A stretch of DNA of 64,000 nt from an uncultured Oscillospiraceae bacterium. Lineage in GTDB: Bacteria > Bacillota > Clostridia > Oscillospirales > Ruminococcaceae. The notes beneath the pieces are model-generated. The model ran no database searches and was not told the origin of the DNA. It worked only from the letters and a program-made list of their open reading frames with translations. This document shows, piece by piece, positions 16,736 through 25,223 of the stretch (positions are counted from its first letter, which is position 1; every line of letters begins with the position of its first letter). The stretch is taken from positions 1-64,000 of the forward strand of contig URKR01000010.1 of assembly GCA_900548355.1 (NCBI GenBank). Reading direction: 5' to 3'. The position numbers were made by a program, and so were the translations under genes.

Positions 16736-19700
16736 ATGGTTTACCGCATTTATGTCGAAAAGAAGCCCGGCTTTGACGGCGAGGCCCAGGGCCTGCTGGC
16801 CGAGCTGACCGATCTTTTGGGCATTTCCTCGCTCAAAGGTCTGCGGCTGCTCAACCGGTACGATGTCGAGGGCATCGACCGCGACCTGTTTGAAAAGGCC
16901 ATCCCGACGGTTTTCAGCGAACCGCCGGTTGATCTGACCTATGACGCGCTGCCCGCCGCCTCCACCGTCTTTGCGGTGGAGTATCTGCCCGGCCAGTTTG
17001 ACCAGCGGGCGGACTCGGCCAGCCAGTGCATCCAGCTGCTGAGCCAGGGCGAGCGCCCCGACGTGCGCAGCGCGCGGGTCTATCTGCTGGAGGGCGATCT
17101 CTCGGCCGACGACCTTGCCTCCATCAAGAAGTACGTCATCAACCCGGTTGAAGCGCGGGAAGCGAGCCTGGATGAGCGCGAGACGCTCAAGATGGAGTTT
17201 GCGATTCCCTCGGCCGTTGAAACGCTGACCGGCTTCACCGCTCTCGACGACGAGGCGCTTGAAGCGTTCCGGGTCGAGCGCGGCCTTGCGATGGATCACG
17301 CCGACATCGTGTTCTGCCAGGATTACTTCAAGAGCGAGCACCGCGACCCGACCATCACCGAGATCAAGGTCATCGACACCTATTGGAGCGACCACTGCCG
17401 GCACACGACCTTCGGCACCATCCTTGACGATGTCAAGATCGACGACGCCGTTGTGCAGGCTGCGTTTGACCGGTACATGGCGCTGCGCGCCGAGACCGGC
17501 CGTGACAAAAAGAACCGCACCCTGATGGACTGCGCGACGATCGGCGCAAAAGCGCTCAAGCAGCGCGGGGTCCTCAAAAACCTTGACGAGAGTGAGGAAA
17601 TCAACGCCTGCACCGTCAAGATCCAGTGCGATGTAGACGGCGAGATGCAGGACTGGCTGTTCCTGTTCAAGAACGAAACCCACAACCACCCGACCGAGAT
17701 CGAACCGTTCGGCGGCGCGGCCACCTGCATCGGCGGCGCGATCCGCGACCCGCTTTCGGGCCGCAGCTACGTCTACCAGGCGATGCGGGTGACCGGCGCG
17801 GGCGACCCGCTTGTCCCGGTCAAGGATACGATGCCTGGCAAGCTGCCGCAGCGCAAGCTGGTCACAACGGCGGCGCAGGGCTATTCGAGCTACGGCAACC
17901 AGATCGGTCTGGCGACCGGCCAGGTGGACGAGCTGTACTACCCCGGCTATGTGGCCAAGCGGATGGAGATCGGCGCGGTGGTCGGCGCAACGCCGGCAAG
18001 CCATGTCCGGCGTGAGACCCCCGCCCCCGGCGATGTCGTCATCCTGCTGGGCGGGCGCACCGGCCGCGACGGCATCGGCGGCGCGACGGGTTCGAGCAAG
18101 GCGCACAAGCTCTCGAGCCTCGAGACCTGCGGGGCCGAGGTGCAGAAGGGCAACGCCCCGATCGAGCGCAAACTCCAGCGGCTGTTCCGGCGCGAGGACG
18201 CCTGCAAGCTCATCAAGCGCTGCAACGACTTCGGCGCGGGCGGCGTTTCGGTCGCGATCGGCGAGCTGGCCGACGGGCTGCGCATCGATCTGAACAAGGT
18301 CACCAAGAAGTACGAGGGCCTGGACGGCACCGAGCTCGCGATCAGCGAAAGCCAGGAGCGGATGGCGGTGGCCGTGGCGGCCGACGATGCCGATACCTTC
18401 ATGGCGCTGGCCAACGAGGAAAACCTCGAGGCGACCATCGTCGCGACGGTGACCGAGGAAAAGCGGATGGTCGAAGTCTGGAACGGCGTTGCGATTGTCG
18501 ATCTTTCGCGCGAGTTCCTCAACTCGAACGGCGCGGAACGCCACGCCAGCGCCCACATCCAGGCCGGCCATGCCTGGAAGCCGGCCTGGGCCGGCGAGAC
18601 CTTTGCCGACAAGATGCGCGCGATGGTGGGCGACCTGAATGTTTGCAGCAAGAAGGGCCTGGGCGAGCGGTTTGACGCGACGATCGGCGCTTCGACAGTG
18701 CTGATGCCCTACGGCGGGCAGTATCAGCTGACCCCCGCGATGGCGATGGCCGCCAAGCTGCCGGTGGACGGCGAGACGACGACCTGCTCCGGCATGGCCT
18801 GGGGCTTCAACCCCTATCTGACCGAGGCCGACCCCTACCGCGGGGCCTACACCGCCGTGGTCGAAAGCGTGACCAAGCTGGTCTGCGCGGGCTTCCACCA
18901 TGAAGATATGTACCTGACCTTCCAGGAATATTTCCCGCATCTCGGCGATAAGGCCGAGCGCTGGGGCCAGCCGCTGGCCGCGCTGCTCGGCGCGCTGGAC
19001 GCCCAGATGGGGCTGGGCATTGCCTCGATCGGCGGCAAGGACAGTATGTCCGGCAGCTTCGAGGGCCTCGACGTGCCGCCGACCCTTGTGAGCTTTGCAA
19101 CCGGCATCGGCCGCACCCGCGACGTGCTGAGCCCCGAGTTCAAGAAAGCGAACAGCTCCGTCGTCATCTTGAAGCCGCAGTATAAAGATGGCCTGCCCGA
19201 AATCAGCAGCCTGCTTTCGATCTACAAGATCGTTGAACAGATGATTGACGAGGGGAAGGTGCTGGCCGCCGCCACGCCTGGCTACGGCGGCGTGGCCGAA
19301 GCGCTGTTCAAAATGAGCGTCGGCAATCATGTCGGCCTCAACCTCAGCAGCCGCATCAACCCCGACAAGCTGCTGGAACCCTGCTACGGCGCGATCATCC
19401 TCGAACTGCTCGACGCTTCGGCCGGCGAGTTCCTCGGCGTGACAACGGTCGATTATACGATGACGATCGGCGAGGAAACGCTGGATCTCGCCGAACTGCA
19501 GGAGATCTGGGAGCGCAAGCTCGAGCCGGTCTTCCCCTACCGCAAGGCGGGCAACGAGGTCGAGGCGATCTCTTACCCGGTCAAGCCGCTTGACCGCGTG
19601 GCCCCGGCTGTGCGGCTGGCCAAGCCGCGGATCATCATCCCGGTGTTCCCCGGCACCAACTGCGAGTATGACACGGCCCGCGCGTTCCGGCGCGCCGGCG

Positions 19701-20422
19701 GCGACCCGCACATCCTTGTGCTCAAGAACCTGACCCCCGCCGACGTGGCCGAGAGCTGCGAGGCGCTGGTCAAGGAGCTGGACGCCGCGCAGATTCTGAT
19801 GCTGCCGGGCGGTTTTTCGGGCGGCGACGAGCCGGACGGTTCGGCCAAGTTCATCTCGGCCTTCTTCCACGCGCCGGCGGTGGCCGATGCGGTCAACCGC
19901 CTGCTGAAAGAGCGCGACGGTCTGGCGCTGGGCATCTGCAACGGGTTCCAGGCGCTGATCAAGCTCGGCCTTGTGCCCTACGGCGAGATCCGCCCGATCA
20001 CGGCCGACGACCCGACCCTGACCTTCAACACGGTGCACCGCCACCAGAGTATGCTTGTGCGCACCCGGGTTGCTTCGAACAAGAGCCCCTGGCTTTCGAA
20101 GTGCGAGGTCGGCGACGAGCACCTGATTGCGATCAGCCACGGCGAAGGACGGTTTGTCTGCAACGACGCGCTGCTGCAAAAGCTGATTGCCAACGGCCAG
20201 GTCGCCACCCAGTATGTCGATCTGAACTGCGTGCCGACGATGGATCAGCGCTACAACCCCAACGGCAGCGTGCTCGCGATCGAGGGCATCACCAGCCCCG
20301 ACGGCCGCGTGTTCGGCAAGATGGGCCACAGCGAACGCAGCGGCGAACTGCTGTACAAAAACGTTCACGGCGACAAATACCAGCCGATTTTCGAAGGCGG
20401 CGTGAATTACTTTAAGCTTTAA
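16736..20422 (+). CDS. purL: Phosphoribosylformylglycinamidine synthase, single-chain (PurL fused to the glutaminase)
   Basis: ATP- and glutamine-dependent conversion of FGAR to FGAM. At 1228 residues it is one chain carrying an N-terminal PurS-like domain (about 1-150), two AIRS-type synthase halves, and a C-terminal class I glutaminase (about 960-1228). Motifs: NETHNHPTEIEPFGGAATCIGG, cited here in two parts (NETHNHPTE and PFGGAATCIGG), GGRTGRDGIGGATGSS, and the glutaminase PVFPGTNCEYD plus GICNGFQ with the nucleophilic cysteine. It matches the clostridial/lactobacillar long form rather than separate PurL, PurQ and PurS. Start ATG 16736 follows GAGGAGG. Confidence 0.96.
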   Translation: MVYRIYVEKKPGFDGEAQGLLAELTDLLGISSLKGLRLLNRYDVEGIDRDLFEKAIPTVFSEPPVDLTYDALPAASTVFAVEYLPGQFDQRADSASQCIQLLSQGERPDVRSARVYLLEGDLSADDLASIKKYVINPVEAREASLDERETLKMEFAIPSAVETLTGFTALDDEALEAFRVERGLAMDHADIVFCQDYFKSEHRDPTITEIKVIDTYWSDHCRHTTFGTILDDVKIDDAVVQAAFDRYMALRAETGRDKKNRTLMDCATIGAKALKQRGVLKNLDESEEINACTVKIQCDVDGEMQDWLFLFKNETHNHPTEIEPFGGAATCIGGAIRDPLSGRSYVYQAMRVTGAGDPLVPVKDTMPGKLPQRKLVTTAAQGYSSYGNQIGLATGQVDELYYPGYVAKRMEIGAVVGATPASHVRRETPAPGDVVILLGGRTGRDGIGGATGSSKAHKLSSLETCGAEVQKGNAPIERKLQRLFRREDACKLIKRCNDFGAGGVSVAIGELADGLRIDLNKVTKKYEGLDGTELAISESQERMAVAVAADDADTFMALANEENLEATIVATVTEEKRMVEVWNGVAIVDLSREFLNSNGAERHASAHIQAGHAWKPAWAGETFADKMRAMVGDLNVCSKKGLGERFDATIGASTVLMPYGGQYQLTPAMAMAAKLPVDGETTTCSGMAWGFNPYLTEADPYRGAYTAVVESVTKLVCAGFHHEDMYLTFQEYFPHLGDKAERWGQPLAALLGALDAQMGLGIASIGGKDSMSGSFEGLDVPPTLVSFATGIGRTRDVLSPEFKKANSSVVILKPQYKDGLPEISSLLSIYKIVEQMIDEGKVLAAATPGYGGVAEALFKMSVGNHVGLNLSSRINPDKLLEPCYGAIILELLDASAGEFLGVTTVDYTMTIGEETLDLAELQEIWERKLEPVFPYRKAGNEVEAISYPVKPLDRVAPAVRLAKPRIIIPVFPGTNCEYDTARAFRRAGGDPHILVLKNLTPADVAESCEALVKELDAAQILMLPGGFSGGDEPDGSAKFISAFFHAPAVADAVNRLLKERDGLALGICNGFQALIKLGLVPYGEIRPITADDPTLTFNTVHRHQSMLVRTRVASNKSPWLSKCEVGDEHLIAISHGEGRFVCNDALLQKLIANGQVATQYVDLNCVPTMDQRYNPNGSVLAIEGITSPDGRVFGKMGHSERSGELLYKNVHGDKYQPIFEGGVNYFKL

Positions 20423-20455
20423 TTCATTCGTTTAGATACCAGAAAGGAGTGTCCC

Positions 20456-21889
20456 ATGCCGCACGATCGTTATATTTCTCCGTTTTCCACCCGCTACGCC
20501 TCGGACGAGATGCAGTACATTTTCTCTGACGACAACAAGTTCCGCACTTGGCGGCGGCTTTGGATTGCGCTGGCCAAAGCCGAGCAGAGGCAGGGCCTTG
20601 CCATCACCGACGAGCAGATCGCCGAGCTGGAAGCCCACAAGGACGACATCAACTATGAGGAAGCCGCCGCGCGCGAAAAGCTTGTGCGGCACGATGTGAT
20701 GAGCCACGTCTATGCCTACGGCCTGCAGTGCCCGAAGGCGAAGGGCATCATCCACCTGGGCGCGACCAGCTGCTATGTCGGCGACAACACCGACGTCATC
20801 ATCATGCGCCAGGGCCTCGAGCTCGTGCGCGGCAAGCTGATCGGGGTGCTTTCGAACCTGGCCAAGTTTGCCGAAACCTATAAGGATATGCCCTGCCTGG
20901 CCTACACCCACTGCCAGCCGGCCCAGCTGACCACCGTCGGCAAGCGCGCGACGCTCTGGATGAACGAGTTCTACATGGACGTGCAGGAGATCGAGCACCA
21001 GGCCGCGAGCCTTTCGCTGCGCGGCGTCAAGGGTACGACCGGCACCCAGGCCAGCTTTATGGAGCTGTTCGGCGGCAACGCTGAGAAGGTCAAGGCTGTC
21101 GAGGCCGACGTCTGCGCCCAGATGGGCTTTGACAAGGTTGTGCCGGTCTGCGGCCAGACCTACAGCCGCAAGGTGGATTACAACGTCCTGTCTGCCCTGG
21201 GGGGCCTGGCACAGAGCGCGATGAAGATGGCGACCGACATCCGGCTGCTGGCCAACTTCAAGGAGATGGAGGAGCCGTTTGAAAAGAACCAGATCGGTTC
21301 TTCGGCAATGCCCTACAAGCGCAACCCGATGCGCTGCGAGCGGATCTGCGCGCTGGCCCGCTACCTGATGATCGACGTGCTGAACCCTGCGATGACCGCC
21401 GGAACCCAGTGGTTTGAGCGCACGCTGGACGACAGCGCGAACAAGCGCATCGCGATGGCCGAAGGCTTTTTGGCCGCCGACGCGATTTTGAACATCCTGC
21501 TCAACGTATCGGACGGGCTGGTCGTCTACCCGAAGGTTGTCCGCAGCCGGGTGATGGCCGAGCTGCCGTTTATGGCGAGCGAAAACATCATGATGAAGGC
21601 CGTCAAGAAGGGCGGCGACCGGCAGGAGCTGCACGAGCGGCTGCGCGAGCACGCGGTGGCCGCGGCGGCCGTCGTCAAGCAGGAGGGCCAGCCCAACGAT
21701 ATGATTGCCCGGGTCGAGGCCGACCCGGCCTTCGGCCTGACCCGCGAGGAGATCGAGAGCGAACTGCAGCCCGAGGCTTTCACCGGCCGCGCGCCGCAGC
21801 AGGTGGAGGAATATCTTGATTCCTACATCCGTCCGCTGCTCGCCGCCAACCCCGACGACATCGGCCTGACCGCCGAACTCAGCGTTTGA
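20456..21889 (+). CDS. purB: Adenylosuccinate lyase
   Basis: Cleaves SAICAR to AICAR and adenylosuccinate to AMP, serving two steps. The 477 residues belong to the fumarase/aspartase superfamily: LGATSCYVGDN and TRTTH-like YTHCQPAQLTTVGKR in the N-terminal half (with catalytic histidine), KGTTGTQASF, and the flexible signature loop GSSAMPYKRNPMRCERI with the catalytic serine. Start ATG 20456 follows AAAGGAG, 33 nt after purL. Last gene of the purine operon, ahead of a strong terminator. PurA and the IMP-to-GMP enzymes are not in the window. Confidence 0.96.
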   Translation: MPHDRYISPFSTRYASDEMQYIFSDDNKFRTWRRLWIALAKAEQRQGLAITDEQIAELEAHKDDINYEEAAAREKLVRHDVMSHVYAYGLQCPKAKGIIHLGATSCYVGDNTDVIIMRQGLELVRGKLIGVLSNLAKFAETYKDMPCLAYTHCQPAQLTTVGKRATLWMNEFYMDVQEIEHQAASLSLRGVKGTTGTQASFMELFGGNAEKVKAVEADVCAQMGFDKVVPVCGQTYSRKVDYNVLSALGGLAQSAMKMATDIRLLANFKEMEEPFEKNQIGSSAMPYKRNPMRCERICALARYLMIDVLNPAMTAGTQWFERTLDDSANKRIAMAEGFLAADAILNILLNVSDGLVVYPKVVRSRVMAELPFMASENIMMKAVKKGGDRQELHERLREHAVAAAAVVKQEGQPNDMIARVEADPAFGLTREEIESELQPEAFTGRAPQQVEEYLDSYIRPLLAANPDDIGLTAELSV

Positions 21890-21927
21890 GGATTGCGGTT
21901 TCCCTTTCATATTCCATAGAATAAGCA

Positions 21928-21989
21928 CCCCGCCGCCCGCGGGGGAAGGTGTTCCCTTCCCTGCCGTGGGCGGCGGGGGTTTTGTTTTT
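21928..21989 (+). terminator. Terminator of the purine operon
   Basis: An 11-bp perfect stem CCCCGCCGCCC (21928-21938) and GGGCGGCGGGG (21968-21978) with a 29-nt internal structure, followed by GTTTTGTTTTT. Confidence 0.85.
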
Positions 21990-22070
21990 GAGTGAGGAGT
22001 TAGGAGCTTTGGTGGATCGGCGGCCGTTGGCTGCCCCAAAAAGGCGGCGGAGATGGTTTACGGCGACCCG

Positions 22071-23216
22071 CTATCTTGCCAGTTCCCATGTCTCCGCGGT
22101 CAGGGTGTCATCGGGGTTGCGGGTGACAAGGATGACGGTTTCGGCGGGGGCGTCGTCCGGCTGCATCGTCTGCAGCAGCATCGTCTCGCCGGGGGCGATG
22201 CCGTCCACCGCCAGCGCGCCGCCGCCCACTAGGAACCACGCCTTGCCGCCGCTGTAGCCGGGCGCTTCGGTCAGGGCGACTGTCTCGGTGGCGATCAGCG
22301 TGCCGTTTTCCCGCACTTCCTCGGCCGTGTGGGTGGGCAGGGCGGCTTCGGTTTCGGGTTCTTCCGTCCCCGCTTCCCCGCCTGCGCCGGCCCACTGATC
22401 GAGCATAGCCTTGGCAGCCTGCGGGTCGGCTTCGGCCGGATCAAGCGGCAGGTCAAAGACAAGGTTGACCCCCGCGTAATCGACCTGCGGGGTGATCGCG
22501 CCGGTCGCTTCGTCATAGGCGAAGGCGGCCGTGCTGAAAAACGGGCTGCCGGTCGAGACGCAGAGCACGACCTCCCGGTCGGCAAACACGGTCAGGTCGT
22601 CGCAGCTGACAAGCAGATAGCGCACGCCTTCCAGGACGATGTCCTGCCGGTCGGGGCTGAACCAGTAGGATGCGGGCGAGCAGTCGGGGATCGCAAGCGC
22701 CGGCCAGACCATGCTGTTGCTGAGCGAGAAATCCTGCTCGGCGGCCAGGTCGTCCATCGGGATGCCGTCGCCGTGTTCGACGGCCAGCACGGCGTAGGTG
22801 CGGCCGGCGGGGGCGGCTTCGCCCCAGCTGCTTGACCAGTGTTCGTTCAGGTTTTTGCCACTGACAAGGCCGAGCAGCGTCACATCGTACCCGGCATCGG
22901 ACTGGGTTTCGTTGACCGCGATCGCGGCGGGGTCGTCAAACAGATCGGCGAGCGGCGCATTGCCGGCCGCCGCGGCCACCTCGCGGCCGGAGAGCAGGTT
23001 ACTGGCCGCATAGACGCCGACGCCAAAGCAGGCGGCGGCCGCGACCAGCGCAAAGGCGATGGGGCGTTTGTGGGTTCGCATGGGGGAATCTCCTTTCGCA
23101 TAGCGGGCGGCGCCGCGGCGGCGGGCCGCGCCGGCGATGGCCGCGCGGTCCAGGCCATAGGCCTGCATCGCATGGGCCAGCAGGGTGCGTTCGCTGGGGT
23201 TGTGTTGCTGTTTCAT
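22071..23216 (-). CDS. Membrane-anchored protein, probable anti-sigma factor (DUF4179-like)
   Basis: 381 residues. A cytoplasmic N-terminal region of about 50 residues precedes one membrane segment (IAFALVAAAACFGVGVYAAS, about 53-72), and the large extracytoplasmic part begins with the LADLFDD...AIAVNETQSDAGYDVTLLGL region seen in DUF4179-type proteins. The ATG overlaps the stop of the upstream ECF sigma factor (ATGA), the classic arrangement for a sigma/anti-sigma pair. The extracytoplasmic part likely senses an envelope signal. I see no zinc-binding ZAS motif, so the mode of sigma binding is uncertain. Confidence 0.65.
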   Translation of the reverse strand: MKQQHNPSERTLLAHAMQAYGLDRAAIAGAARRRGAARYAKGDSPMRTHKRPIAFALVAAAACFGVGVYAASNLLSGREVAAAAGNAPLADLFDDPAAIAVNETQSDAGYDVTLLGLVSGKNLNEHWSSSWGEAAPAGRTYAVLAVEHGDGIPMDDLAAEQDFSLSNSMVWPALAIPDCSPASYWFSPDRQDIVLEGVRYLLVSCDDLTVFADREVVLCVSTGSPFFSTAAFAYDEATGAITPQVDYAGVNLVFDLPLDPAEADPQAAKAMLDQWAGAGGEAGTEEPETEAALPTHTAEEVRENGTLIATETVALTEAPGYSGGKAWFLVGGGALAVDGIAPGETMLLQTMQPDDAPAETVILVTRNPDDTLTAETWELAR

Positions 23217-23779
23217 TCCGAGACGCCGTCCTTTCGATAAAATTCACGCAGTTTGGCCAGCGTGCGGTAGAGTTTTGCCTTGACGGTGGATTCCTTCATG
23301 CCGAGCAGCGCGGCGGTCTGCCGCAGCGTCATATCCAGCGCATAGACGCAGACAAAGATGCGCTGTACATCGGGCGGGAAGGTCTTGAGCCGGGCCGCGA
23401 TCTCGGCCGCCAGCAGCTTGTCCTCCACCAGCTGTTCGGGCAGCGGGGGCTGGTCGGCCTGCTGCAGGTCGGGTTCATCGTAGAGCTCGCCGTCCTGTGC
23501 GGTGCGCTGCAATGGGATCAGCGTCCCGAGCCGCTGGCGCAGCGTGTAAAACCGCCGCAGCTTGGCTTTGGCTACATGGCGCACAAATGCGGCGGGGTCA
23601 CGCAGGTAGCCGCCGCCTTTTTCCAGCAAAACGGCATAGACTTCGGCGTACACCTCCTGCATCAAGTCGGGCAGCTGGGCTGGGTCGGCGCAGCGGCGGG
23701 TCAGGTAGCGCAGGGTATCGGCATAGGTATCTTCGTACAGGGCTTCAAAGAAGGGGGCAGGGTCTTGCGCGCGCAACAT
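23213..23779 (-). CDS. RNA polymerase sigma factor, ECF (sigma-70 family)
   Basis: 188 residues. Region 2 is visible in YADTLRYLTRRCADPAQLPDLMQEVY (cited in parts: YLTRRC and DLMQEVY, about residues 24-45), and region 4 in FPPDVQRIFVCVYALDMTLRQTAALLGMKESTVKAKL (helix-turn-helix core LRQTAALLGM and ESTVKAKLYR, about 150-175). Start ATG 23779 follows AAAGAGGTGAAG. The downstream gene overlaps by ATGA and is probably its anti-sigma factor. Regulon unknown; the pair lies just beyond the 3' end of the dcw cluster, separated from ftsQ by a terminator. Confidence 0.88.
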   Translation of the reverse strand: MLRAQDPAPFFEALYEDTYADTLRYLTRRCADPAQLPDLMQEVYAEVYAVLLEKGGGYLRDPAAFVRHVAKAKLRRFYTLRQRLGTLIPLQRTAQDGELYDEPDLQQADQPPLPEQLVEDKLLAAEIAARLKTFPPDVQRIFVCVYALDMTLRQTAALLGMKESTVKAKLYRTLAKLREFYRKDGVSE

Positions 23780-23837
23780 TCTTCACCTCTTTCCTCTGGT
23801 TTGTGTGCGCGGGGCGGGGTTTGGTTGCACGGCGGCA

Positions 23838-23867
23838 GAAAAAAACCGCCTGCGGCGAACAGGCGGT
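23838..23867 (-). terminator. Terminator of the dcw cluster (after ftsQ)
   Basis: Minus-strand stem ACCGCCTG / CAGGCGGT with loop TTCGCCG, then a run of six or more T. It lies only 8 bp beyond the ftsQ stop. Confidence 0.85.
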
Positions 23868-23874
23868 GAAAGAT

Positions 23875-25137
23875 TTATTCGGTTGGGGCCGCAGTCGGGG
23901 CGGCGGTGGCGTCCCCTTCGCCGGCGTCGCCGGATTCGGCCGGGGGTTCGGTCGGGGCCGGGGTTGGGGTGGGGGCGGCGGCGCTGTTGAAGGTGGGGCG
24001 GATGCCGCCGCTCGAATCCTGCTGGCTGACGTCCAGCGTGCCGCGGTCGGTGGAGGAAAGGCCGCTGCCCGCGACATCAAGCAGAATCGCAGCGGCAAAC
24101 CGGATCTTGTACTCCAGGTTGTTCGCGGTGCCAACCAGCACCGAAACCCGCCCTTCATACAAAAAGTTCAGCTCGCTCATATCTGTCAGAGAGACCAGCG
24201 TCGTGCCCTCCAAAAGGCCCTGGGTATCAAGTTCCTGCATGAGCTCTTCAAGCACATCGGCCGCGGTGGCCGCGCCGCTTTCGGGGGTGAAGGTCTGGGC
24301 CGAGGCCGTACTCTCAAGGGAAAGGAAGCTGCCAGGCGTGGTCGGCTGGCCTTCGACTAGCTTGGCTTCGAGCAAAATCAGCCCATCGGGCTGGGATTCG
24401 GCGCTGCGCAGCACCTTGAGCCCATCGCTGAGCACAAGCCATCCGCTGCCGGTATCCAGCGCAAACCGCTCGGTCGCCGGCTGAACCCGCACCACGACGG
24501 TACCGGGCAGCTGGGCGTGCACCTCGACCTCGTCGAGGTAGGGCAGGCTTTGCAGAAGAACCTGCTCCTTTTCGGCGGTCGAGAAGCCGAAGAGGTTGTC
24601 CCCTTCCTGCAGATCGAGCAGGCTGAGGATTTCCTCCTCGGTATAGACGCCGGTGTTGGCGGGGGCGGTGCCATCGATGTTTTCGACACGGAACCCGGTC
24701 ACCTTGAACAGCAGGTTCACCGAAAGCACCACGCCCAGCACTAGCACCGCAAAAACAACCAGCATGCCAAGTATCGCGCGCCTGCGCTTGCGGCGCAGCT
24801 GTTCGGCCTGGGTCACACGGCGCGGCGGCCGGGTGCGGCCGGCGGGGCGGTAGCCTGGTTTCTGCGGGTTGTGGGTTGGCGGCCGGCGGGGCGGCTGGCT
24901 GCGGCGAGGCTCCGCCTGGGCGCTTGGCCCCCTGCCTGCCGCCGGCTTGCGGGATGGGTGGGCGCCCCTGTCTGCCGGCCGGCCGCCATCTGCCGCGGGC
25001 CGTGCGCCCGCAGGGCGGCTTGCCTGGCGCGGCGGGTCCTTGCGCAGACCCATCCGGCTCTTCATGCTACGGTGCTGTGCCCGTGGCGGCGGGTTGGCGG
25101 CGGATTTTTGCCGTCGGCTGCGCTGGTCGCGGTCCAT
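23875..25137 (-). CDS. ftsQ: FtsQ/DivIB-type cell division protein
   Basis: 420-residue bitopic division protein. A very long, Arg/Pro/Ala-rich cytoplasmic tail (residues 1-120) precedes one membrane segment (ILGMLVVFAVLVLGVVLSVNL, about 122-142) and a POTRA domain (about 146-218, starting VTGFRVENIDG and including LPYLDEVEVHAQLPGTVVVRV). The C-terminal part ends in a Pro/Thr/Ala-rich tail. DivIB bridges FtsL and the septal PBP with the divisome. Assignment rests on POTRA topology and its place at the end of the dcw cluster. Start ATG 25137 follows AAGGAGG. Confidence 0.85.
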   Translation of the reverse strand: MDRDQRSRRQKSAANPPPRAQHRSMKSRMGLRKDPPRQASRPAGARPAADGGRPADRGAHPSRKPAAGRGPSAQAEPRRSQPPRRPPTHNPQKPGYRPAGRTRPPRRVTQAEQLRRKRRRAILGMLVVFAVLVLGVVLSVNLLFKVTGFRVENIDGTAPANTGVYTEEEILSLLDLQEGDNLFGFSTAEKEQVLLQSLPYLDEVEVHAQLPGTVVVRVQPATERFALDTGSGWLVLSDGLKVLRSAESQPDGLILLEAKLVEGQPTTPGSFLSLESTASAQTFTPESGAATAADVLEELMQELDTQGLLEGTTLVSLTDMSELNFLYEGRVSVLVGTANNLEYKIRFAAAILLDVAGSGLSSTDRGTLDVSQQDSSGGIRPTFNSAAAPTPTPAPTEPPAESGDAGEGDATAAPTAAPTE

Positions 25138-25223
25138 CCGCCGTTCCTCCTTCCCTGGTTGGTCCGTTTTGGTGTATGCGTGTTGTCAAAGCCGCATTTG
25201 GGTGTGGGTATCCCGCACGCCTT

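Noticed and set aside
16607..20368. 1253-codon open frame on the minus strand
   Set aside because: Complete antisense shadow of purL; no recognisable domain and no ribosome binding site.
20432..22039. 535-codon minus-strand open frame
   Set aside because: Shadow of purB and its terminator.
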